Shown in pieces: positions 1 to 7,071 of a stretch of 64,000 bases of DNA (its first letter is position 1; every line of letters starts with the position of its first letter). The position numbers and the translations under genes were made by a program. Where the stretch lies: the NCBI GenBank assembly GCA_049799955.1, contig JBARIW010000098.1, forward strand, positions 62,001 through 126,000, written 5' to 3'. The notes beneath the pieces are model-generated. The model did not search any database and had not been told where the DNA came from. It worked only from the letters and a program-made list of their open reading frames with translations. Origin of the DNA: JBGTFE01 sp049799955 (GTDB taxonomy: Bacteria; Acidobacteriota; Blastocatellia; Pyrinomonadales; Pyrinomonadaceae).

Positions 1-620
1 GTTTGATAGCACGAAACCAAACCCCAATTTGCGCCGGAAATTCCGACAAAGGCATCGACGCTCGATGTCAGGGACGAGCCGAGATTATAGCTTCCGCCGT
101 TTGCCGCGTCGTTTGCCGCGCCGCCCAGAACGGCTTTCCGAGCCAAAGTTACGCCCATCGAATGCGTAACGATGTCAACTTTCGTCGCACCCGTATAGGC
201 TTTGACGGCTTGGATAAAGGCGCGAATTTTTTGCAGATTCGGCTTGGAGTGATATTGATAAGCCGACAGCGCGGGATTTGCGTCGCCCCATGTTGTCGCG
301 TAAAGCTCCGATGTTTTATAACCCTGCGATAAAAAATAATTCAGGGAAGAGTTCCAACCGGTTAAAGCCGAGCTTTGACCGAGCGCGGAATCCGAATTCC
401 CGTGAATAAAAATCACCGGCTGATTAACGACCGTATCGCCCGCATTTGCCTTTCCGCCGTAGCTGTTGCCGCTGTAATTAAAATTATAACCGCCGTAGCC
501 GTTGGCGTTCAGCCAGTTCTGAAAATCAGACGTAAGCTGCGCCGAAGCCGTCAAAACAAAAACGAAAATCAATCCAAAAACCGAAAGCGCTTTTACAAAA
601 ATCCTGCTTTTAAACATCAT
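1..620 (-). CDS. Secreted lipase, class 2 (alpha/beta hydrolase), C-terminus outside window
   Basis: Read directly from the minus strand: 206 codons are open to the window edge, so the C-terminus is missing. Residues 1-27 form a signal peptide ending ASAQ. An oxyanion-type HGN lies at about 73-75, and the nucleophile-elbow motif HSMG places the candidate catalytic Ser at about 154. The order HGN...Y(A)TTWG...THSMG matches secreted triacylglycerol lipases of class 2 (LipA/LipB type, PF01674); Asp and His of the triad lie beyond the edge. The start at 620 follows GGAG with a 6-base spacer; a second ATG at 617 is possible. It sits downstream of a TonB receptor and a TetR gene on the same strand, so a lipid-scavenging unit is plausible but inferred. 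Confidence 0.8.
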   Translation of the reverse strand, partial: MMFKSRIFVKALSVFGLIFVFVLTASAQLTSDFQNWLNANGYGGYNFNYSGNSYGGKANAGDTVVNQPVIFIHGNSDSALGQSSALTGWNSSLNYFLSQGYKTSELYATTWGDANPALSAYQYHSKPNLQKIRAFIQAVKAYTGATKVDIVTHSMGVTLARKAVLGGAANDAANGGSYNLGSSLTSSVDAFVGISGANWGLVSCYQ

Positions 621-646
621 TCAATTCTCCTTTTTGAATAAAGAAA

Positions 647-677
647 GAGGCTTTTAACTTTGCGGGCTAAAAGCTTC
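647..677 (-). terminator. Hairpin downstream of TonB receptor gene
   Basis: Ten-base arms 647-656 and 668-677 (one G-T wobble) lie between the receptor stop and the lipase start and are followed on the minus strand by a T-rich run. It would end or attenuate transcription before the lipase gene. Confidence 0.45.
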
Positions 678-704
678 TTTTTCGAGTTTAGGCTTCCGCC
701 GATT

Positions 705-3700
705 TTAGAAATTCAGCTTGAAGCTAAGTTGAATCACGCGCGGTCCGGTCGAAGCGCTTGTGATTTGACCGAAAGTTCCGAGCGCGATGTTGTTTACCGG
801 GTTGGCATAATTTACCCAGTTAAACGCGTTGAAAAATTCGGCGCGCATCTCGGCGCGGAAACGCTCGTTTATCGGGATAAATTTTATCAGCGAAACATCC
901 ACGTTTTTCTGTCCGGGTCCGGTCAGGAAATTACGCGGCGTGTTTCCAAACGGATGCGCCGGGTCGAACGTCGCGTTGTTGACAACGCCGATGCCCGTAT
1001 TTCCGGCAAGAATCGGTCTGGAAATAACAAATGCCGCCTGATTGAAATAAGCGCTCAGACGCGACCTTATTGGAACATCCGACGTAATTTGCCCGCCGAA
1101 AAGCGGATTGAAATTAGCGCGGCTGATGACGGCGTTGCCCGGATTGTCAACAATCGAAAACGGCAAGCCGCTTTGAACGACAGCGATTCCGGCTATTTCC
1201 CAGTTATTCAAAATCGCGTCCGCAATTTTCGAATCGAATTTGAATTTCGGCAAATCGTAAATGCCGCTGACGACGAGTCTTTGCTCCCGGTTAAAATCAG
1301 AGCGCCCGTAATTCGTTTTCCAGTCGAACTGGTCGCCCGGAACCTGCGTCAGCTCGTTAATCGCCGCGCCCGAATAATAATCGAACGATTTTCCGAATGT
1401 GTATGCGGCAGTCATCTGCAAGCCCTGCGAAAAGCGTCTGGTCAAAGTCATCTGAAGCGACCTGTATGTCGAGTTTGAAGACGTTTGAATCTGATGCACG
1501 CCGCCCGTTACGTTTTTATTCGCCGAAACAATCGTCGCTCCGGCAAGTCTTGGCGAAAAACTGTTCGTCGCCGGATTGTAAACCGGCTGATTTATATTAA
1601 TGGTTTGCAGCAGATGCGTGCCTTTGTTGCCGACAAAACCGACTTCCAAGACCGTGTTTTTGTAAAACTCCCACTGCGCGCCGAAATTAAATTGCTGAAT
1701 ATAAGGCGTTTCGAGATTCGGGTCGACGAAAACTCCGCTGACGGCGACGCCGACAAACGGTGCAAGCGGCGAAAGAACCGAAGGAATTGTCGCGACGGTC
1801 GGAAAAGTGGACGGCTGAGGAAGCGGAACAAACGGCGTATTAAATGTTTGCCCCGGAACAAGACCAGGCAAGCCGACGCCCAAAGCCAGATACGGAAAAT
1901 TAAAAAGCTGCGTATTGGCGTAACGCGTCGAGATGCGGTCATAATAAATTCCGTAACCGCCGCGAAGGACGAATTTGCCCGCATCATCTACGCGATAGGC
2001 AAAACCGACGCGCGGCGCAAGGTTGTTTTTATCGACGGGAACGAGCGTTTTTTCAACCGTCGGAACGCCGGCAAGTTGCCCGCCTTCCGCCTGTACGATG
2101 CCGTTCGGCGCGACGCCGACTCGAAACTGTTCGGGCAGGAAATTTACGAGTCTTCCCTGCGTTTCGACCGGAAGACCGTAAAGGTCGTAGCGCAAACCCA
2201 AATTGACCGTCAAACGGTCGGTAACTTTATAATCGTCCTGAACGAACGCGTTGAAGTCTTTAACCTTAAACGAGCGGTCGAAAACGCCCGAACCGAGAAT
2301 CGAAGTGCCCGCGCCGAGCAGAAAATTGTTAAAGCTTCCGAAAATAATCTGTCCGCGCGAAAACGCGTTGAAGTAGAATTTGACGGTCGAATAGCGAAAC
2401 TCGCCGCCGACTCTGATTCTGTGTTTGCCCGAAACGATTGAAACCGTGTCCTGCGCCGTATATGCATTGATGCGCGAAGACTGGTCGGCAAGCGTTGACG
2501 AGCCGAAAAAGAAGTTCGAGTCGAGTCCGGCAACCGTGATGGTCGGCGCGCCGGGGAAAAGATTGGCGAGCGGATTTGTAATGCCGAGCTGCGACGCCGT
2601 GAAAGGCTCTTGCGGAACGCTCGTTACGCGCAGGCGATTAAAGCCGAAACGCGCCTGATTGCTGATATTCGAGCTGAGAACGTATGTGTCCGTGAAAGAA
2701 TACAGTTTCTGTTTTATCGCCAAATCGCCGCCGAAACCGATAAGCTGGCTGTTTCCGTTGCCGAGTCCGGCAAAATTGTAATTAGCCTGAGTCGTCGGAT
2801 TATCGGCGAAAAATAGTTTGGCTGAAAGCGAATGATTGTCTGTGAAATTAAAATCCAGATTACCGTTAAACTGATTTTCCTTAAACCGCGAAACTCCCGT
2901 TTGCGGCGTTGTAATCGGGCAGCGAAGCGGATTGTTGTTTAGTAATGCGAGTGGGCAATTTGCCGCCGGAGCGGTTCCGCCCGAAGAAGGAATCACAAAA
3001 TTTCCGTTTGGCAGTTTTGCGTTCAAAATCGCCAGCGCAACCGGATTAATGCTTGCTGCCGGAACGCCGAAAACCGCCGAAAGCTGTGCCGCTGTGCGAT
3101 TTGTATCGGTCAGACCGAGCGGAACTTGCGGAACGGTCAGACTGTTCAAAAGCGAAAGCCCGTTGCGCTCGCGCGTTCCCTGATACGAGCCGAAGAAAAA
3201 CGCTTTGTCCTTAATAATTCTGCCGCCGAGAGTCGCGCCGAACTGATTGCGCGTCAAAACCGGACGCTCAATCCCGCGCCCTTTTATAAAAGGCTCGTTC
3301 GCATTCAGAGCTTTGTTTCGGAAAAAGTAATAAACATTGCCGCGCAAATCGTTCCCGCCGCTTCTCGTAACGGCTTCCACATTGCCGCCCGAATTACGCC
3401 CGTTCGACGCGTCGTAAAGCGAAGTCTGGACGATAAATTCCTGCAAGCTGTCGGTTGCGGGAACGGCGATGTTCGGCGTCGAGTTCGTGCCGATTGAATT
3501 TGCGTCGATGCCGTTGATGCGAACGCTGTTCGAAGTCGTGCGCTGACCGTTGACCGAAATCGTCGCGTCGCCGCGTCCGAGCTCGGTGGTGTTTGAAACC
3601 GAAGACTGCGCGCCCGATTGCAGCGTCAAAAGCTGCTGGAAATTGCGCGTCGGAAGCGGAAGCTGCCGAATCGTAATTCCCTCGATGACGCGACCGTTCT

Positions 3701-4100
3701 GCGAAGTTTCCGTTTGCAGAACAGGCGCGTCAGCCGTTACCGTAACTTCGGCATTCGGCGCTCCGGCAATCGAAAGATTAGCGTCAATAGCCGTAGTTTG
3801 CGTAATGTTGACAACAACTTCTCTGGTCGAAGCCGCAAAATTCGCCGCCGATATTTCGACCTTGTATCTGCCGGGCGGCAGAAGCTGAATCGCAAAGCTT
3901 CCGTCATCGCCGGAAGTTGTTTCGCGCGTCAGATTAGTATCCAAATTCGTAATCTTTACGCTCGCGCCCTGCACGACGGCACCGTTCGGGTCGGAAACCG
4001 TTCCGCTTATTTGTCCGGTCGTGCCCTGCGCGAAACTTAGCCCTGCGCCGAGACATAAAACGATGGCAAGCAGCCACATAAAATTAATTTTCCGAAACAT
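705..4100 (-). CDS. TonB-dependent receptor, Oar-like, with N-terminal carboxypeptidase-regulatory domain
   Basis: A 1131-residue outer-membrane protein. Residues 1-25 are a signal peptide ending SFAQ. Residues ~28-110 form a carboxypeptidase-regulatory-like (CarboxypepD_reg) beta-sandwich. A plug-like segment follows (ISVNGQRTTSN near 180), then a long beta-barrel ending in the C-terminal Phe typical of outer-membrane barrels. Length and order match the very abundant acidobacterial Oar/TonB receptors. The likely role is energy-dependent uptake of an unknown, probably large, substrate or surface adhesion. The start has AGGAG upstream. A near-copy of the TetR operator (4165-4176) lies 65 bases upstream of the start codon, so control by the adjacent TetR protein is likely. 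Substrate unknown. Confidence 0.9.
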   Translation of the reverse strand: MFRKINFMWLLAIVLCLGAGLSFAQGTTGQISGTVSDPNGAVVQGASVKITNLDTNLTRETTSGDDGSFAIQLLPPGRYKVEISAANFAASTREVVVNITQTTAIDANLSIAGAPNAEVTVTADAPVLQTETSQNGRVIEGITIRQLPLPTRNFQQLLTLQSGAQSSVSNTTELGRGDATISVNGQRTTSNSVRINGIDANSIGTNSTPNIAVPATDSLQEFIVQTSLYDASNGRNSGGNVEAVTRSGGNDLRGNVYYFFRNKALNANEPFIKGRGIERPVLTRNQFGATLGGRIIKDKAFFFGSYQGTRERNGLSLLNSLTVPQVPLGLTDTNRTAAQLSAVFGVPAASINPVALAILNAKLPNGNFVIPSSGGTAPAANCPLALLNNNPLRCPITTPQTGVSRFKENQFNGNLDFNFTDNHSLSAKLFFADNPTTQANYNFAGLGNGNSQLIGFGGDLAIKQKLYSFTDTYVLSSNISNQARFGFNRLRVTSVPQEPFTASQLGITNPLANLFPGAPTITVAGLDSNFFFGSSTLADQSSRINAYTAQDTVSIVSGKHRIRVGGEFRYSTVKFYFNAFSRGQIIFGSFNNFLLGAGTSILGSGVFDRSFKVKDFNAFVQDDYKVTDRLTVNLGLRYDLYGLPVETQGRLVNFLPEQFRVGVAPNGIVQAEGGQLAGVPTVEKTLVPVDKNNLAPRVGFAYRVDDAGKFVLRGGYGIYYDRISTRYANTQLFNFPYLALGVGLPGLVPGQTFNTPFVPLPQPSTFPTVATIPSVLSPLAPFVGVAVSGVFVDPNLETPYIQQFNFGAQWEFYKNTVLEVGFVGNKGTHLLQTININQPVYNPATNSFSPRLAGATIVSANKNVTGGVHQIQTSSNSTYRSLQMTLTRRFSQGLQMTAAYTFGKSFDYYSGAAINELTQVPGDQFDWKTNYGRSDFNREQRLVVSGIYDLPKFKFDSKIADAILNNWEIAGIAVVQSGLPFSIVDNPGNAVISRANFNPLFGGQITSDVPIRSRLSAYFNQAAFVISRPILAGNTGIGVVNNATFDPAHPFGNTPRNFLTGPGQKNVDVSLIKFIPINERFRAEMRAEFFNAFNWVNYANPVNNIALGTFGQITSASTGPRVIQLSFKLNF

Positions 4101-4164
4101 TTCTTGTTTTCTCCTAAGATTTTTATAGTTTTCTATAGATTTATAATTACCTTATAAAATAAAA

Positions 4165-4176
4165 ACGAACGTCCGT
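4165..4176. promoter_or_regulatory. Putative TetR operator O2 upstream of the TonB receptor
   Basis: The sequence ACGAACGTCCGT matches the perfect palindrome in front of the tetR-type gene at 11 of 12 positions and is flanked by A-runs and T-runs. On the minus strand it would overlap the -35/spacer region of a possible promoter with -10 near 4151-4156. Confidence 0.55.
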
Positions 4177-4223
4177 TTTTTGTTTTTCCTTTGTAATAAA
4201 ATCGTTGATTTAATCGACGATTT

Positions 4224-4886
4224 TTAAGTGTTAGCAACGATTTGTTTTTTAAACTGAGCAAGCTTTTCCTCGCTCAAAACGCCGTAGCTGAAAATTTTTG
4301 TCAAAGAGTTCAAAGCCTGTTCATCGGTCAAGCCGAAATGAGAGTTTCCGCCGAAAAGCTTTTCGACCAGAAAATAATTAAAAAACTGCATGTAAGCCGC
4401 CGTGAACGCGACCGCCGGGTCAACGCCCGTGCGAAGGTCGCCTCTTTCCTGCGCTTCGGCAAATTTACCGGCGAAAATGCGCCGGAAACGGTCAGCCAAG
4501 CCTTCAAACATTTTGCGAAAATGCTGATTTTGAAACTCCAGCACGTCAATATACATCAGCAGCCAAAAATCGTAATTTTCATTAACCAGCGTCCCAACCA
4601 TTTCGCCGAGATTATGCAGGTTTGTCGGCTCTAAAGGTTCTTCGATTTCGTCGAACATTTCCTTTAATTTCCGGTCGATTTCCGTCAAATAACGGTTAAT
4701 GATTGATTCAAATATCGCTTCTTTCGTTTCGTAATAATTATATAAATTGCCCAAAGATACATCCGCGCTTTTGGAAATATCGCGCATCGAAGTCGCGTGA
4801 AAACCCTGCTTGATAAATAAATCCTTAGCGGCGGTTTCGATGCCGGACATTTTTTCCGCGATAACGGCTTGGCTAAGTTTGGGCAT
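4224..4886 (-). CDS. TetR/AcrR family transcriptional regulator
   Basis: A 220-residue protein of normal TetR length. The N-terminal helix-turn-helix is clear: residues ~10-60 include GFHATSMRDISKSADVS and LGNLYNYYETKEAIF, the standard TetR signature. The C-terminal helical domain, which would bind a ligand, is not assignable to a known subfamily. The start at 4886 has no Shine-Dalgarno sequence. A strong promoter (TTGACA, 17 bases, TATAAA) puts the transcript start roughly 15 bases before the ATG, inside a perfect 12-bp palindrome, so the leader is very short and autorepression is likely. The downstream TonB receptor carries a second copy of the operator. Confidence 0.9.
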   Translation of the reverse strand: MPKLSQAVIAEKMSGIETAAKDLFIKQGFHATSMRDISKSADVSLGNLYNYYETKEAIFESIINRYLTEIDRKLKEMFDEIEEPLEPTNLHNLGEMVGTLVNENYDFWLLMYIDVLEFQNQHFRKMFEGLADRFRRIFAGKFAEAQERGDLRTGVDPAVAFTAAYMQFFNYFLVEKLFGGNSHFGLTDEQALNSLTKIFSYGVLSEEKLAQFKKQIVANT

Positions 4887-4893
4887 ATAATGA

Positions 4894-4905
4894 ACGAACG
4901 TTCGT
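4894..4905. promoter_or_regulatory. Putative TetR operator O1 (autoregulatory)
   Basis: ACGAACGTTCGT is a perfect 12-bp palindrome 8 bases upstream of the regulator start codon, directly downstream of the -10 box and covering the predicted transcription start. Repressor bound here would block initiation. Confidence 0.6.
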
Positions 4906-4908
4906 ATT

Positions 4909-4937
4909 TTTATAAGCTATTTTTTTTCTGTTGTCAA
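4909..4937 (-). promoter_or_regulatory. Sigma-70-type promoter of the TetR gene
   Basis: On the minus strand TTGACA (4932-4937) and TATAAA (4909-4914) are separated by exactly 17 bases, a near-consensus housekeeping promoter. The predicted start is near 4902. Confidence 0.7.
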
Positions 4938-4980
4938 TCGAAGTTTGTTCGTTTTCCCAATTAATTAACAAAATAATAAA

Positions 4981-5018
4981 AAAATGGCGGCAAACAATTT
5001 AATGTTTGCCGCCATTTT
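4981..5018 (-). terminator. Rho-independent terminator of the lytic transglycosylase gene
   Basis: Perfect 15-bp stem (4981-4995 with 5004-5018), 8-base loop, GC-rich core with A/T flanks that give a U-run in the minus-strand transcript. It lies 20 bases after the stop codon at 5038. Confidence 0.85.
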
Positions 5019-5037
5019 TTATTTTTATTAAACCGAA

Positions 5038-6819
5038 TTATTTAGTCGGAATTTTTATCTCGCGTCCGGTCGGCAATTTTGAATTAGGAAGTAAACCGTT
5101 AAACTTGGCGACTTCTACTGCCGAAACGTTTTCACGCGCCGCAAGCGATGCGACCGTGTCGCCATTCTGCGCTTTGACGACGCGAACCGGATTTGCCTGC
5201 GTCGTTATAACGGGCGTGGTCGGACGTGAATAATTTGTGCTCTTCACGTTATTTCCCTGCGGGACGAAAACCTTGCTGCCCGGAACTTTCGCGTTGCCGT
5301 TTGCCGCCATTAAATCAGCGACGCTAACGCCTGTTTTGCGCGAAATATTTTCCCACGTTTCGCCTTTCGATGAATTTGCAAGACTTGCGTTATTGTTCAG
5401 ATTCGGGTTAACACGCTTGAAAATTGCGACAACTTCGTTGGCTTTGCCAGCCGGAACACGAATGATGTAGGGTTCGGGCGGCGTCATATTTGTGCGAAGC
5501 TCGGGATTGAGATAGCGCAGATATTCGACGCTCGTATCCGATGCCTGCGCGACAAGATTTAAGCTCGTCGAAGCCGGAACGCGGATTTGGTCATACGTCA
5601 GTTGCGGCGCGGGACGAACCTGTCCGAAACCGTATTGCTGCGGATTGTTGGCAATCAAAATCGTCGCCAGAATATTCGGAACATAGTTGCGGGTTTCTTT
5701 CGGCAGATATGGATACGCGACCCAGAAGTTCGAAACGCCGGCGCGCGAGATTGCGCGGTCAACGTTGCCTTCGCCCGAATTGTATGCCGCCATCGCAAGC
5801 TCCCAGTTTCCGCCGTAACGGTTTGCAAGGAATTTCAGATATTGAGCCGAAGCGCGCGTCGCTTTTTCAAAACTGTTTCTTTCGTCAACGTAAGCCGTGC
5901 GCTTAAGTCCGAAACGGCTTCCCGTTCCCGGAATAAACTGCCACAAGCCGGATGCTGCTGCCCACGACATCGCCGTCGGCTTCCACATACTTTCGACCTG
6001 CGCGAGCCACGCGACGTTTTCGGGAATTCCTTCTTCCTTGAAAATTCGCCGCGCCATACGCATAAACATTCCCGAACGATAAAGTCCGGTTTCCATCGTT
6101 CCGCGTCCGCGTCCCTGATAATAATTCACATACTGCTGAATCATCGGGTGAACCTGGAAGCTGAAACCGAGCGATTTGTTCGAAACCGCGTAAGCTATGT
6201 ATTGATATTGCTGCTGCGCGACAGGGCTGTTTTCAACCTGCTGCTCTTCCTGCGTCAGTTCAAGCTTTGAAAGGTCGTCGAGCGGCGAAGCTTCAAACTT
6301 CTGCTCGTTAAAGCCGACCTGCATTGCCGTTTCGATTGGAGTGGTTTTATTATCCGCGACCGATGAAATTAAAGTGGTAGAATTGCCGGTTGTCGGCGTC
6401 GCCGGATTCGTCAGGACGAGTTTGGCAACGTCGTCCGCCGTTTGATTATCGATATTCCAGCCGCAGGCGGCGGAAAGAGTTCTGATTTGCGGCGGCTGCT
6501 GGTTGGAAGGAAATTCGATGCGATAAACCGTTTCAACTAACTGGTTATAGCAGCTCGAAAGCTTCTGATTATTCTGCACATTCAGCGTCGAATAAAGAAA
6601 CGCTTCAACGGATTTATTGAATTTTTCGCCTGCCTGCGGACGAAGATTGTCCTTCATCGCCGTCAAACCTTCTTTGAAGTATCTGCCTGCATCGTTGGTT
6701 AATTGATTGACCTGCGCTTCGGCGTTTTTTACTTCCTGAGTCTGTCCAAAAACTGAAAAACCGGATATTAAAAATATTATTGCGGTAAAACTGAAAACCT
6801 TATAAAGGTGTGTTTTCAT
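5038..6819 (-). CDS. mltD: Membrane-bound lytic murein transglycosylase, MltD-like (SLT + LysM)
   Basis: A 593-residue exported protein. The signal peptide is residues ~1-25 (ending VFGQ). An N-terminal domain (to ~220) has no clear family. A family 1 lytic transglycosylase domain at ~235-390 contains ESMWKPTAMSWAAASGLWQF and AMAAYNSGEGNVDRAI, with Glu of ESMW as the expected catalytic acid. Three LysM-like peptidoglycan-binding repeats follow to the C-terminus, with ETWENISRKTGVSVADL and DTVASLAARENVSAVEV as the clearest. It cleaves peptidoglycan glycan strands with 1,6-anhydro product formation. A TTG three bases upstream (6822) is an alternative start closer to the AAGGAG. The promoter region carries an ECF-type site like that of the ECF sigma gene at 14.2 kb. 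Confidence 0.9.
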   Translation of the reverse strand: MKTHLYKVFSFTAIIFLISGFSVFGQTQEVKNAEAQVNQLTNDAGRYFKEGLTAMKDNLRPQAGEKFNKSVEAFLYSTLNVQNNQKLSSCYNQLVETVYRIEFPSNQQPPQIRTLSAACGWNIDNQTADDVAKLVLTNPATPTTGNSTTLISSVADNKTTPIETAMQVGFNEQKFEASPLDDLSKLELTQEEQQVENSPVAQQQYQYIAYAVSNKSLGFSFQVHPMIQQYVNYYQGRGRGTMETGLYRSGMFMRMARRIFKEEGIPENVAWLAQVESMWKPTAMSWAAASGLWQFIPGTGSRFGLKRTAYVDERNSFEKATRASAQYLKFLANRYGGNWELAMAAYNSGEGNVDRAISRAGVSNFWVAYPYLPKETRNYVPNILATILIANNPQQYGFGQVRPAPQLTYDQIRVPASTSLNLVAQASDTSVEYLRYLNPELRTNMTPPEPYIIRVPAGKANEVVAIFKRVNPNLNNNASLANSSKGETWENISRKTGVSVADLMAANGNAKVPGSKVFVPQGNNVKSTNYSRPTTPVITTQANPVRVVKAQNGDTVASLAARENVSAVEVAKFNGLLPNSKLPTGREIKIPTK

Positions 6820-6909
6820 CAAGTTCGTCTATACTCCTTACAAATTGTTTCTTCAGGGTTAGGGCGAATCGTTAAAACGACCTAATTGATTATTTGCGCT
6901 AAATTTCTA

Positions 6910-6933
6910 ACGCTTAATATAAGAAAAAGTTCC
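6910..6933 (-). promoter_or_regulatory. ECF-sigma type promoter upstream of mltD
   Basis: On the minus strand GGAAC (6929-6933), 16 bases, then CGT (6910-6912). The first nine bases, GGAACTTTT, also occur in the site upstream of the ECF sigma gene at 14107. It lies ~90 bases upstream of the mltD start. Confidence 0.5.
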
Positions 6934-7071
6934 TATTTGATTGATTTGTTTTGAAACTTAAAACTTTTCCAAAGTAACACACGAAAAAAGCGATGTCAAT
7001 TTTTATAAAGCCGATAAAATCTGGACTTTATTCGATTGACTGATAAAAACCGCCGACTTTATCAGCATTTT

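Noticed and set aside
660..2441. Long plus-strand frames opposite the TonB receptor (272 and 318 codons)
   Set aside because: Arg-rich, low-complexity translations in the shadow of a clear receptor gene; no ribosome site or family resemblance.
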